This document shows, in pieces, positions 37,661 to 50,284 of a DNA stretch of 64,000 nt. The stretch is taken from NCBI GenBank assembly GCA_014706295.1, contig JACSVZ010000014.1, forward strand, positions 72,763,697 to 72,827,696. The letters run 5' to 3'. Position 1 is the first letter of the stretch; every line of letters starts with the position of its first letter. Origin of the DNA: Lycocorax pyrrhopterus obiensis. Its lineage: Eukaryota; Chordata; Aves; Passeriformes; Paradisaeidae. A model generated the notes under the pieces. That model searched no databases. It was given only the letters and a program-made list of their open reading frames with translations, and was not told the DNA's origin. Both the position numbers and the translations under genes were made by a program.

Positions 37661-37689
37661 AGAAAACACATGGGATTTATTTTCAAATG

Positions 37690-38180
37690 TTTAGTACCTG
37701 CCACAAACCCGGACCAACCAAAACAACGCCGGGACAGTGAAAAACCCAAGCCCACGTTTTCGGAAGGTTCTCTAACGGGAATTGCTGCTGTTGACATTTC
37801 AGTGGATGACAAACTCCACGAAACAGGGGTTTGTTTACGTGCACTGATGTTTTCCAGCAGCTGGCCACGGCTCTTCGGCATGGAAATGATTTTAGCAGCC
37901 CGTCCTCCACTACACTCAGTGCTCCCCGTGACGGTCAGGACACCAGTGGCAGGGCAGGAACACATTTTAAGCGAAGATGTGACCAAAAGGAAGAACCACC
38001 CCAAAGTTCTGCTGGAAGTGGTGGAGGAGGAAGGTGTGGGCACAGTGGGTGCTCAGAGGCAGCCAAAGCTCCCCATGCAGACACCTCTTTCTCCCCGCTG
38101 ACGAACCAGGGCCACTGCTGGGGGGACAGAGTTCCCTCTGGACAACCCAGCACGTGTCACACCCACCTGCAGCCCCAGCA
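37690..38180. other. CpG-rich patch of unknown role
   Basis: GC-richer than its flanks and containing over ten CpGs. Both strands carry 120- to 150-codon frames, none recognisable. It lies directly left of the LTR candidate at 38303-38721. It may be an old exon, a hypomethylated regulatory element or part of the retroviral insertion; no viral protein motif is visible. Confidence 0.35.
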
Positions 38181-38302
38181 CACCCCAAGGGACTCACTGA
38201 GTGTGGGAAATACAAAAACAAAGGTAGAAAGGCTCCAAAGTGTGAAAAATAAAAGCAAGTTTCAGAAACAAAGCAGAAGAGTTTAAGGATTAATTTTGGC
38301 TG

Positions 38303-38721
38303 TGAAAACTTGAGGAAGACACAATTATACAAAAAGCAAGGACATTAAAACAATGCTTAGAGTTTATAGGCTTGGCTGAGATAGCTTTTAGAGTTGCAAA
38401 AAAATATGCTTAACAAGATAGAAAAGGTTAAGCTTAATAATGGAACACTGTGCATTGTTATATAAGGTATAAAACAAGCAAGTATTGTGTGTAACAGATG
38501 TACATGCAATATAGAGGATTGGTTAAGACAGGTGTCTGTAACTTTTAAAATACATGCTACTGGCTGAAAAGCTTTTAAGAATGCTCTGTAACCAGGGAGT
38601 CTCTGGATGCCTGCGACAACGTGAGCTTGTATCATCTCATGTGTACGTGAGACTGATAAAATGATAAAAACGCTCCTGGAGCATCTGTCCTGGCTCCCCG
38701 TCGCGTCTGGATCCGACGACA
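38303..38721 (+). mobile_element. Solo LTR candidate of an endogenous retrovirus
   Basis: About 419 bp starting TG and ending CA, flanked by a direct GCTG on each side (38299-38302 and 38722-38725), a possible 4-bp target-site duplication. Inside, in order, are an AT-rich U3-like part, a TATA-type word ('ggtataaaac') near 38466, AATAAA-like 'gataaaatgataaaaac' near 38655, and a GC-rich U5-like end with 'gtcgcgtctggatccgac'. No internal gag, pol or env is seen, so it would be a recombined solo LTR. A 4-bp duplication is weak evidence, and the family is not assigned. Confidence 0.45.
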
Positions 38722-38725
38722 GCTG

Positions 38726-39890
38726 AGCCCACGAGGAGCACCCCAGGTGAACAGAGCCTCTCTGTGCCCAGCAGCTCGCAGGAAAAGCAACCCAGCAGAG
38801 GACAGGAGCTGCAGCACTTGGGTAATGAAACCATTATCCACTTCAGAATAATGAAAAAAGCACCTTCCACACGGGAGATTCTCTCCCTTCTCTTTCTCCC
38901 TCCCCTCTCCCTGGAAATATGTGCAGTCTACACCCCTTTCATCCTCCCCATTAGTTATTTTAAAGGCTACAAATGATTCTGATGTGAAGCAAAATGAAAA
39001 TAAGGGTATTTCACTCAGTGTATCAGAGAACCCAGTTTAAAAATGCATAGCCTCATGCCTTGGGCCTCTAAAAACACTCTTAAAAATCAACCAATTCAAT
39101 ACTTTTCATGTCAATCATACACAGAGGTCTCCAATGACTCTGAATTTTATGAGCTGTCACTCATCCCAATCCCAGAGCTGCACCTACTAAATACAAGCTT
39201 AATGACCCTAGAAAGCATGGTTGAATATTTCTACGCTACAAAAAATGTAAACTAAAAGCACAACAGTAATTGAAATTAAAGAAGGAAAAAAAAAAAACCA
39301 AAAGAAACCCACTGGCAGTTTCTCCTTAAATAATATTTTTATATTGGATATGAGCAACCTTTGTTCACACTGAAATACACATTTTGGTCTCAGAGGGGTG
39401 AAAATGATGCTCAAAAACATCTGCAGACAGCAAATGGCATTACCCTGAGACAATGAAGAGATTACAGCATAATAATTTCTCATAATACATAATGTCACCT
39501 GATTAATTGTATTTCCACTCTTATGAGAAACCAGAAAAACTTCTTCTGTCAGTCCAATTTTACACCCTAACCAACCATACTGCTCACTTTGAATTTAAGT
39601 TGCATTTTCCCTTTATATCAAAGATGGGGATAATCTGCAAAACCTGTGCACTGCCCCAAAATTCAGTGTGCACCTGAGCTGCCTCACTGGAGGAAAGTTA
39701 CCACTAAGAAGCCAAGTTAAATCACAGATATTGAACCAGCCAGGGAAGAAACGCATTTTTAATTATGCTTTGCAGGGTGATGATCAAAGACATAAAACAG
39801 TCCAGCAGAAAAAGAGAGGGAATTAATGTCTATATCTACTCTGCTGATGAAAGTCACTGAATTGGCTGCCAAGTGTGTAATATTGTGAAT
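38726..39890. other. Non-coding stretch
   Basis: AT-rich with no recognised feature apart from an A run near 39286-39297. Confidence 0.55.
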
Positions 39891-39896
39891 AACTTA

Positions 39897-39990
39897 CCAT
39901 AGAATCATGGAATGGTTTGGGTTGGAATGGAGTTTTACAGGTTGTTCAGTCCAAGGCCCTGTCAACAGGGTCTCCATTTGCCATGAGCTG
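39897..39990 (-). mobile_element. CR1 LINE 3' scrap
   Basis: Antisense CR1 end: 'agaatcatggaatggtttgg', 'gttggaatggag' and 'gttcagtccaaggccctgtc'. Short and diverged. Confidence 0.85.
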
Positions 39991-40944
39991 TACTGGAGGT
40001 GTTAAAAAATAAGTTAAAATGGCCCAGAAGTTGTGTTACTTGCTTGCCTTATTACTCTATTTTATATTTTTTTAAATTCATTTGAAGATTCAGGTCAGAG
40101 GATTCAGTTGATAATGATTATCTCACTCATCAACCTCACTCATTTACATAAGCTGAAGTGTCAGATGCAATGAGGGGGTAGAAATAAAACAGATTTTTTT
40201 ATATTTAAGTCTAAATGCCCTGTGTTACCAACAGGGCAACCCTAAAAATCAAATGACCTGTGCAGACTGACATGAAAATTATTAACACTTGCATTTCACC
40301 ATTTAAGGCAATCCATACTTCTCATCTTTTGGCATAAAAATACAAAATACTGGCATGAATGGCATGAACCATTGCTGTTACACTAATCCTGAACACTTTA
40401 CATGTAAAGGCATTGTTAGGAAAGTGCAAAGCTACTTTAAACTCTTACACACCCATGAAAAAGTTTTTATTGTGAAACTAAGTGACCTACTTTTGCAGAC
40501 TTTTCAACTAATACAAGCTATTAATAAAAATGAGGGAAAATAGATATCAGTGATGACAAAACCAGAACTACCAGCTGCTGCTAAGGTTCCTAATATTGAT
40601 AGGAATACATTCCCTGATGTTGATATTACACCTGAGAAGTGGAAGGGCTGGGGCTATGAGGAGTCACTTCCTAGAAAGAACGGAAGAGGAAAATCTCTTG
40701 CCTGCTGAAAAGTGCAACAAAAAGTGCTAACCAAGAACTTGATTTTCACAAAAACAAGCTACATTTAGAGGTCCACCATGCTGATTGTACATAAATTAAA
40801 TACTGTAATTTAAATATTATAGACAGCCTTATTAATTGCTAATTATACAGTGAATGTGCAGAAAAATCCACCAGAACTGTACAAGTGTTACTGCTTTTTT
40901 TGGTAGTCTCAGATTGGACTAAGTCCTTCTGACTTCCTGATATG

Positions 40945-40962
40945 TAAACAAACAAACAAACA
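40945..40962 (+). repeat. (AAAC)n microsatellite
   Basis: About four AAAC units. Confidence 0.85.
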
Positions 40963-43296
40963 ATCAAAAACAACCCAAAATTTTGGGTGTACTTTACTTT
41001 ACCCTTTTTATGGACTAGGAAAGGATGTTCTGCTTAACTTTTGAATGTGGAGCGTGGGTCTGAGATATAACCAAGGTAGGAACTAAGAGAAAAGTACTAA
41101 TATAACAATAATATAGTGATAGGGAGATTTTATGGTGACCTTATTGATACCACCATAAAGAGTAAGAATACCTCAGGCAAAACGTGTGTTCTCAGTGTGT
41201 GTCTGCTAAGACATGTTTTTCCCAAAAAACATCATTTGTATGAAAAAATTTGGGAACACAAGAATAGTCCTTATCTTTACAGTTTGTGTCTTTCCTGGAA
41301 AGTATGAAAACACAAACAGAAAAATCTAAGTTTGCCTAAATTCAGAAATACGAATCAAACAGCACCTCCAGGTCCTTATTAACACACACAATCAACTCCT
41401 TGCCAACGTTTCGAGTTTTAAAATCTTGCAATTAATTAATTCTCCAACATTGATCTCTGTGACTTATTTCATAAATACTCAGTGTTTAAAACAAACCCCC
41501 ACTCAACAGTAATTTTCCTCACCAAAACTGCTGCTGGGGTAAAACCTTGGGACCCTGAAACAAATGCTATTTATAACATCCAGCAGTAACTCAATATCAT
41601 CAGGCATTCAAATATATGCCTTCAGCTCCAGCATCTCCCTAAAGCATTCAATCCTTTTAAAGACCCAGTTTTCGTGGCAGCAGTTAAAAAATGTTCCTTC
41701 CACTTGATTAAGAGAAGCATTTCATTCCCTAAAGGTATCAGATGTTACGTGTCAGGAACAGAGACAAGAATTGAGCCTTGTTTCACAGAAGAAATATTAA
41801 AAACACAGGACAAAGTCAGTGTCACTGCAATGAGCTGGTGAAATACGGTGTTTGGGAAGCAGAGCTTTGGTTAAAAGCTGCCGGCTAAGGTTTAATCCAG
41901 GAAACAGCAAAAACAACATGCACACACAAAAAACAAAAAATAAAAAAAGAAAAAAGTAGAGAAAATGGGGAAAAAAACCCCAACAAGCTGCTTGGAAAGG
42001 CTTTTAGAAGTTGATAAAGGCTATCAGCAAGGGCTTGTGTTCTCTCATAGTGAAAGAAGGAGACAGGGTGGGAGTCATCCCTCCAAACAGAAGGATTCAG
42101 TGTTGATTTTGGTTTTAAATCTCTGCCATAAGGTGAGGGCGGCAGCAGCAGCAGGGGTTGCTGTACTCACTGCAGGAAGAAACAAATCTGTTTATAATTA
42201 TTATTTTTATGGGACTAGTAATTCTAGGCCTGATAAGTAATGAAGGAATAAAAAAAAAAAAGAAAAAAAAATTAAACAAGAAACAAACGAGGAATTCTGC
42301 CTCTCCTGTGCTCTAGGTCTGGGCTTTCTGAGGGGGTGAAGGATGAGTCAGGGTGACTCAAAGCCCCGTCACGCCAGCGCAGGGGGAATTGAGAGGCACC
42401 TTCTGTTTTACCCTCAAAGTGGGTGATCTGGTCCCAGCACTGCTCTCACATTAGTCATCCTATGGCAATAGACCCATGGAACATTAAAAACTCTTTGCCA
42501 TAAAGACAGAAAGCCAAAGAAATAGAAAAAAAATAAAAAGACAAGTGAGCAAAGAAGGAGGAACAATGTGTATGTGCTTGCACGACACGACCCTTTTCAG
42601 AAGACTACTCAGCCCATGCACACAAAAACAGTGGGCAGGGAACACCTCCAAACCTGACCACAGACCTTGAGCCACACCTGGATCACCTGTCAGCCTGGGT
42701 CTGGCTTCACCAAACCTAAAACCTGACACTTTATGCTAAATTCAGCATCATCAGCTGTATCCATGTACTGATTCCAGACCACGCCAAGCGTTGGGTGTAA
42801 AGCCTTGTCACTTCAGCACGGATATTTACTGATGTTAAAAATAAGACTGCTTCTGTGACTTCATGTTTTCAAGTGAGGTAAGAACTGCAGGAGGGTGGGT
42901 GGGGGAACCATATTCCAGCCCTGGAGCACAGCTCATTGAGAGAATGGCCAGAAACTCACACATTCACAGGAAAAAGACGAGCGGAATGGAGCACGATGAC
43001 AAAATGCCCCTTTGCAGCCCAAGGGCTGGTCTGCTGTGAATAATTTCAGGATTTTGGCTGGAAAACAGTTTAATTTGCCTCTGCAGAACCTTGTTTACTT
43101 GCAGTTCCCTCTCCCCAATCAACAAGCTGCCTTGAGCCACCACTTCGAACGTTGCTCAAATACAGACACAAATCTGAGAGGGATTTAGTGTATGGCTGCT
43201 CCATGGTTTCCTCTTGATCATAATAATACATAACACAAAGACTTTACAGATTATAAATATATTCTACATGAAATTATAGATTCAGAACTATCTGCC

Positions 43297-43316
43297 AAAA
43301 AAAAAAAAAAAAAAAA
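43297..43316 (+). repeat. Poly-A run
   Basis: Twenty uninterrupted A. No retroposed copy was recognised upstream of it. Confidence 0.9.
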
Positions 43317-45459
43317 GGTTAGGAAAACAATGAAATCTTAAAAATGAAATCATCTAAAAGACTGTAACTCTACACCATTACTGTGAGAGGAAAATAGCCC
43401 TCATGCCAGGGCTAAATCACACAAGTCAATTTAAGCTGTATGCAAACTTATCAGTTCTAGAGTTATTTGAAATATTGAAAAAAAATCCCCACGTTTTCAA
43501 GAAAAAAAAGTCCTGGAATGGGTATCTAAATGGGACAAGAAGACTGGAAACAAATGCACAGCTGCAGAGTAGAACTTACAAATTTAATTATGTATGATTG
43601 CTAACTATCAATTTTGTTGTTAAAGTAGTATCATCATCAGTAATAAGGAGAACAGCAATTTATCTAATTTTATGGTGCTTGTAATGATGAAATTCTTTGA
43701 TGTGTGGTATTAAGCATGATTTTAACTAAAAAATATCTTTCAATGGGAAAGAAAAAACATGTACTTTCCAGAATTCTTGATTCCAGAAACACATCCAGCT
43801 GGAATTTTCTCTTCCTTCACCCCCACCTGCTTTTTTCTTAATCCACTGAGATACACAGGAACTATCTAACAGTCAAAAGAATTAAAAATAAATGCTTAAT
43901 GGAACAAAATGAAATTACTGAATTTTCCATCCAGGATATACAAGACATTTCAGCCTAATTGTGTTAGTTAGGGGAGGAAAGTAAAAAATAATGTGAGAAA
44001 ACCTTTCATATTTTTCCTTTTAGAAAGGTAACCTTTGTCTCTCACAAACACAAAAACCAAGAACAAAATGGAATAAAACCCCAACCAAACTAAACAAAAT
44101 TAATCACCTGGAAGAGATAAAAACCATCACTTTTTCTACTGCCCACAATTTTAAATGAAACTCTATTGAGAGTGCTTAACCAGCAAGAGGAAAGGAAGGG
44201 CAATGCAAAAGCCGGAAAAAAGGAAATAGTCTGTTATCAAAGGACTATTAATTGCTCCCAAAGTAAGAGCAAGTGATGATCTTCTTCCTTTATTTACTCG
44301 ACTGTTCAGCTGTCTAATCAAAGAAACGTTGTGCTGGTTGGGCTGAAAGAAAACTGTACCTTTTGTTTTGGTGATTGCCCACTAGACCTTAAGGGCTTTC
44401 ATTGGATCAGTTTTACAGCTCACTGCTGCACTTTAGAGAAGCAAAGGAGCAGCAGGCAGCTCTCAGCCTCCACTTGCACCACCAGTAAACAGGAACAGGG
44501 CTCTGGAGCATCACCCAGCTCCGTTTTGTGGTTGTTGCTGCTTGGTTGGTCCTTTCTCCAGAGCTGCAATGTATAGCTGGACTCAATTTACTGCATTTGC
44601 AAATATGACTTTCTAATTATAATTACCGGGTATTATTCAAGCCAGTAGTCCAAAAAAAAAGAGCTAAAACAAGGTGCCTTTCCACAGAGAAGACAGAGTT
44701 TACAGGTTTTGAGTGCCTGCATTCCCTGCTCTCCCAGCCAAGCAGTTTGGCATGAGCCACAATTCCAGTGGTCCTCCTGCAGCTTGTAATGAACTGAATA
44801 AAAAACCTTTTTTTTCATTTTCTTACTGCCCTGCAGACCCTCAGGATGTCATATTTTTGCCTTCCACAATACAATGTGCAAGAAGAGATGGAAATGCACC
44901 TCCTCCTTTTATCCTCCCTGCATCCCCCATGCACAATCCATTATGAAAGCCATGAAAGTATAAAAGTGTGAGGTCCTCTTTCTCTTCAGAGCAGCAAGTT
45001 TTGTAATTTGCCTACAGGCAGAATAGGAACAAGCAGCTTTTCAAGGTTTTTATGGCCTGAAAGGATTCTTACAACAGCAAAATTATCTTGGAAGAAAATT
45101 TCTCCACTCCTGGTGGAGAGAGCAAAGATGTTCCAGATGATCTGTATATAATATGTAATGTATGCAGAAATATTTTTCCCCATCTAGATTTGCTCTATTC
45201 TGCCTTTTTAAGGATTTCTCTATAATGAAACCAGAGTATTTCTAATAATGGATACCATTACAGAATGTGTGTGTTGTGGCTGAAAACGACCACAGGCCCA
45301 TTTCTCAGGGCATGTAAGGCTTTATAGCCATTTCTGTGGGAGATGAGGCCTACAGGAGTGAAGAAAACCTTCACTCCTGATACTTAGCAACACAATTTTT
45401 TTTTTATTCGAGATGTTTACAACTGTGCAGATGTTACAGGTTTATTTCTTTCCTTACAG

Positions 45460-45770
45460 GCTGAGTGAACACAGGAAATCGTCCCCCCGGGAACCTGCGA
45501 GCCAAGGCACACACACAACTATCCCAGAAAACGTCTCCATGCATCCACAGGAATAAAACACCACTACAAACCCAGTCCCAAGGGGCTGGTGAACCTCCTG
45601 CTTTACTGGTCCTGACCAGAATTCTGGCATCTCCGCAAGACAAACGCACAGAAGATGGGCAATTCATGGAACAGCTTCCAGTGCAGCAGCCTCGGCTCCG
45701 GGTCGGACTCTGTCGTTTCATGCCCCCCTCTCGCCCCACCTGAGGACAGGGGCAGTGAGATGAAAGAGAG
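45460..45770 (+). other. CpG-rich candidate 5' coding exon
   Basis: The plus strand has a strong acceptor ('gtttatttctttccttacag'), about 195 bases with several upstream stops, then ATG at 45655 in good context (A at -3, G at +4). The ATG opens a frame beginning 'MGNSWNSFQCSSLGSGSDS' and ending 'DRGSEMKER', rich in Ser and Pro. It either ends at TAA (45772-45774, 39 aa) or splices at AGAG|GTAATC (45770). An MGNS start with Ser-rich sequence is compatible with N-myristoylation. CpG is high. The minus strand is also open for 135 codons here (45434-45841), which weakens the call. Family unknown. Confidence 0.25.
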
Positions 45771-45774
45771 GTAA

Positions 45775-48190
45775 TCAGGCGCACTAAAAGCTCTTGGCTG
45801 GGAGGGATGGGGCAGGAGCACTCAGGAAGCAACAACAACATGAGCCATTGTATCCCAAACCTGTCCCGACAAAGGCGGCTCTGTCACTCTGTTTACTTTT
45901 CCCAGTTTGTCTCGCTTTATGCCTTTGATAAACTGTCAGGACTGGTTCCTCCAAGGACTATATTCCCCCCAAAAAACCTCTCTCTGCCAGCCTCATATAT
46001 GGTACAGTTTCTTGTGCCTCAGGAGCCTGCAGTTCTCATAAGAACTCTTCATGTTTTCCATAATAATTCCAATACTTCTCACATTATTTCTCCAGCTGTG
46101 CTGCACACGGGCTGAGCAGCACCACAAATCCTGCCCTGTAACGTTACTCACTTTTAGCTGCTGCTGCAGTCCTGTGGGCTAAGCTGCAGAAATATTAAAA
46201 AATACAGATCAGATAGCTGAATGCCAAACATCGAAACAGTTTATGCACAAATCACATAACTTTGCTAACGTTGCCCAGCCCCTGAAATAAAGCAAATTCT
46301 AAATCAGATTACTTTGGCTCCAAGGAAGAAAAATTATCACATTTCTCAGCTCCAGAGACAATTTTTCTCAAAGCTGATCAGGCTGAACTGCCCCCCAGAA
46401 ATTAAGACTATTGGAAAGCTTACAGAGCAGAACATGTACTGGATAAAATAACATTTTTCTAAGGTCTTGAGACAGTCAGGACTTTTCTATTTTTCAAACA
46501 CCCAGGAAGAACAACAGGAGAACAATTCCCCAGGTGGAGACTCCTGCACTAAGGGAGCATTCACAGCGTCTGGGTTTGCCTCCTCTGGAGCTGGGGAGAG
46601 CTGGAGCATAAAAAGGGATAATTGTGGAGTCAGAGTGTCATTCAGGGACTTGTGCAATAGCACTGCTCTTTAAATTCACTGATTAAACAAATAGCTTATT
46701 TTGCAATAATTTGCCTATGTAACCAAGCTTATAGCGAGGTCCAGAATACAAGAACTGTTAATACCAGGGTGACTAAGCCGTCCACTTGCAAAAGCCAGAC
46801 AAAAAGGGGATAAAATGCATGTCTGAGGACGGGAAATGTTTCACACTGAGAGCACAGAGTGGCCTTTTTCTGAAGAATGATTAGTGCTCTGCAGCTGCCC
46901 TGACCTCATTATATTCACTCTGCTGAAATTCAGACTTCCTATTCCAACAGTTTGTTCGGAAGGTGAAGGAAGAGGTTTTTCAAATTTGCCAGTCATGGGT
47001 GATTACACATCTTCCTTCTACTGATAGCCAAGGGGAGATACATGCCTAAACAGCACTCCTGCCCTCCAGAACCTCCCTCCTAGGCAGGCAGCTCCTGGCA
47101 AGCAGGTTTTATGTTGAATAATTCCACCTGCCCATTTTCGCTCGCCATCCCTCTGCGCTCCAGCAGCCGCAGCTCCGATTGAGAAATCACCTCTGGCAAG
47201 CCTGAAACAGATTAGTGATGAATTGCTTCTCCTCCTATTAAGCAATTTCCAGCACTTTATTCTGGTCAATTCAGCAGGTGACCATTCTCCCCAGGAGGGC
47301 ACTGGGACCTGAGGGAGTGAAGATGAAAGCTTTTCCTCCGCAGATAGATGTGGTACATTTTTAATTCATTAGGATCCTCATCTAACTCCTCTAAAAACAA
47401 TAGGCTGTTCACAGTGCTTGTTTAATGGGAATTACAGTGGATTACCAGTGAGCACAAATTCAAGGATAAGCCATATTTGAGAACTCAGTACTTCCTCACA
47501 GCTGCACCACAAGCATTGTCTGCCTGTCATCAGCATTTTTTGTGCATTGCTTGTTGTATCATTGTGCTTTCACTAACCCAAGGCAGAGATGCAAATATTT
47601 AAGCCCAGTTTAGCCCCAGTGGTGGGTTCAGCAGCGCATCACACAGGTGCTGATGTCCTCACCATGCACCAGCCCCAGGTATCACAGCCCAGCCTCCTGT
47701 CCTGGATGTCACCATGACTGCTCCCATCCGCACCGAAAACACAGCCCGTGATTCAATATTCTGCCACAAAAACCAGTTCAGCCTTCTGAGAAGGGCAGGT
47801 TTCTCAGGAGACAATTGTTCAGAGATAAAACCTGCACCATCCCTGCGTCCTCACAGTCCTACAGGGAGCCAAGGGCGCTGTGGCTTCCCATCTTCCCTCG
47901 TTCCCATCCACCTGAGTGGATGTCATACGCCAAATTCCAAACTGGGATGAATTCATGTTGTTGTCACTGCCTTTTGGGTTGGCTTTAAGCTTTTGCAGAC
48001 TGCCTCTTTACAAAGTTATCTTCTGATGCAAGTCCCAATTGTTGCTGTGACCACAGGAAGGGAGACCAGTAATTCCATTTTCCATCATTATTCTTTCATG
48101 TTGGAGGAGAAAATGCCTTCTTGTTTCCCAAACAAAAAATTTCATGCTAAAAGAAATTTCATGTAAAAGAAATACAGATGCAGTTTTGCT
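45775..48190. other. Gene-free stretch with a possible conserved block
   Basis: No gene recognised. The segment 47100-47290 ('gcaagcctgaaacagattag' and 'ttctcctcctattaagc') reads like constrained non-coding sequence, but only alignment could show that. Confidence 0.45.
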
Positions 48191-48199
48191 TGGAATTTG

Positions 48200-48352
48200 A
48201 CCAGGGCAAAGGCTGCCAGAGCCCCAGGAACGTTTGGACACTGCTCTCAGGGATGCACAGGGTGGGGTTGTTGGGGTGTCTGTGCCAGGCCAGGGGTTGA
48301 AATGGATGATCCTGGTGGGTCCCTTCCAGCTCAGGATATTCTGTGATTTCTA
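48200..48352 (+). mobile_element. CR1 LINE 3' fragment
   Basis: Sense CR1 end: 'cagggatgcacagggtgggg', 'gttggggtgtctgtgccagg', 'ttgaaatggatgatcctgg' and 'tgggtcccttccagctcagg', finishing 'attctgtgattt'. Confidence 0.92.
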
Positions 48353-48354
48353 AC

Positions 48355-49860
48355 CAAAGAAGATCTTTACCAAAACCCTGCAGGTTATCCAAGAACTGCA
48401 ACCTTACAGTTTTGGTCGGATGTTTTCTCACACAGCAAAGCCATCTGCCAAAATTAAGCCCTGTGCAATGTACAATAAGAAATTCAAATTTCAACCCACA
48501 AAAGTAAAAATCCAGCAGCTCCATGTAGTTGAGGTGCTGCCCAACATCAGAGCTTCCTTCTGAAGTATCAGGGGATTTAGTCTGCCACAATTAATGTTTT
48601 TTAGGCTCACTTGCTTTCAGACTGAAATCCTCAGGAAGCCACACACACAATGACACAGTGTAATTAAAAAAGCAGGAAATTGGAGGCCCTGTGGAAGGAT
48701 CCTGGCAGGTGAGCCCTCTGCAGTAGCTCCTGACTGATGAGTGCATAAACAAACCATTCAAAGGCTAAAAAACGATCCCCCTTCAAAATGATTTTTGCAA
48801 TTGAGGAGACTAAGAGAGCTGGCTGGGCCCACACATCTAACAATATTTATTTCAGACTCAGTAGATATCTATACCCGTTCATTTAAACACACTACATTGA
48901 TCATGTGTCCGTTGAAAAGAATTTTTTCCCTAATCCAAGTGATCCCCTTTCTACAGACTCATTCTCTTATGCTTGGAACTCTGTTAAGTATGTATTTTAT
49001 TCAGAAAATGAGCTGCCTGTAATTTTTTTTTAATTACTAAAACAGCAAATTGACGCATAAGAAATCTTTCTTTCTGGTTAGGGCTATACAGGCACCTGTA
49101 AAACAGCTTTCCATCATTTAATATCATGATGAGTTGCACAGAATACTTGAATACATGGTACAATAAAATTTCAGATATTTTCAGTGCCTTTCAGTGAAAA
49201 TAATTTGTGTTTTTCTAAATGCTTCTGAATGCAAGCAGTTAACCATCTGTGTTGATTAATAAGTCTGGGGACCACACATGTGTGAGGCCATGTCATGCAT
49301 GCAATATTTGTTACTCAGTTCTTTGTATTTCAGAGGTAAGTGTATAAAATACCTGAAACACCACAGCAATTGTCAGGCTGGGCTTTGCAGATGAAGTAGA
49401 AGACAACTCCACTGATGGGAAAGAGACTATAAATAAAAACACACTAAAGATTTCATTGATCAAACGCCCCCTGAATGCATAACTCATCAAGGTGTTTGAG
49501 AACACTGAGATGCCTTGTTTGAACAGGAACCCACTGCTGTCAGTAATTTTAATTTTAAATTCTCACATTAGCTTCAGGGGGAAGCAGTGGGCGTACTCAG
49601 CAGGCTGGAGGTATGAGGAAGAAGACATACGGATTAAAATAGAAAAGCAAGAAAAAGGTGTCTATTTCAAAGTGCGCGCTGTTAATTAATAGATTACGAG
49701 CCAAAATAGAAAATGCATAAATATTCCAGTGATGGCTCCACAGTTTAAAAATAAATTTTAATTCAGAATTAAAAATTACTCTAGCAGACTTTTTTATTTT
49801 CAGTTGGATGGATGGAGGGCTCAATTGGCCTAAGTTAGAGATGGAGTGAATTACTTCCTT
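48355..49860. other. Non-coding stretch
   Basis: A splice-like segment at 48620-48708 (acceptor 'cacttgctttcag', donor CAG|GTGAGC) is closed in all frames. It could only be a non-coding exon and is probably chance. Confidence 0.5.
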
Positions 49861-49867
49861 CCCTACG

Positions 49868-50280
49868 ATTCACAGAATCACAGAATCCCAGAATGGTTTG
49901 CATAGGAAGGGACCTTAAAGTCCAACCAGTGCCACTCCTGCCATGTCAGGGACACCTTCCACTGTCCCAGGCTGCTCCAAGCCCCAATGTCCAACCTGGC
50001 CTTGGGCACTGCCAGGGATCCAGGGGCAGCCACAGCTGCTCTGGGCACCCTGTGCCAGGGCCTGCCCACCCTCCCAGGGAACAATTCCTTCCCAGTATCC
50101 CATCCATCCCTGCCCCCTGGCAGTGGGAAGCCATTCCCTGTGTCCTGTCCCTCCCCTTCCAGATGAAGAGTCCCCTCTCCAGCTTCCCTACAGCCCCTCC
50201 AGGTCCTGGAGGGGCTGTGAGGTCTCCACACAAACTTCTCCAGGCGGAACACCCCGACTTTCTCAGCCCAAAGCTGCCAC
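49868..50280 (-). mobile_element. CR1 LINE 3' fragment
   Basis: Antisense CR1 with intact 3' terminal repeats: 'tcacagaatcacagaatccc' then 'ggaagggaccttaaag', 'ccaaccagtgccactcctgc', 'gggacaccttccactgtccc', 'tgtccaacctggccttgggc', 'cagggaacaattccttccc' and 'ccccctggcagtgggaagcc', ending near 'acttctccaggcgg'. One of the cleanest copies here. The long frames on both strands (95 to 132 codons) belong to it. Confidence 0.96.
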
Positions 50281-50284
50281 TAAC

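Larger units (their letters stand above)
39995..45455. other. Gene-free AT-rich stretch
   Basis: Contains (AAAC)n at 40945-40962, a 20-A run at 43297-43316 and several A-rich patches (41925-41960, 42250-42290). No splice-supported open frame was recognised. Confidence 0.55.

Noticed and set aside
45434..45841. 135-codon minus-strand frame
   Set aside because: Cys/Trp/Arg-rich composition with no splice logic; probably an echo of GC-rich sequence and the plus-strand candidate.
48620..48708. Plus-strand segment with strong acceptor and GTGAGC donor
   Set aside because: Stops in all three frames; at best a non-coding exon.
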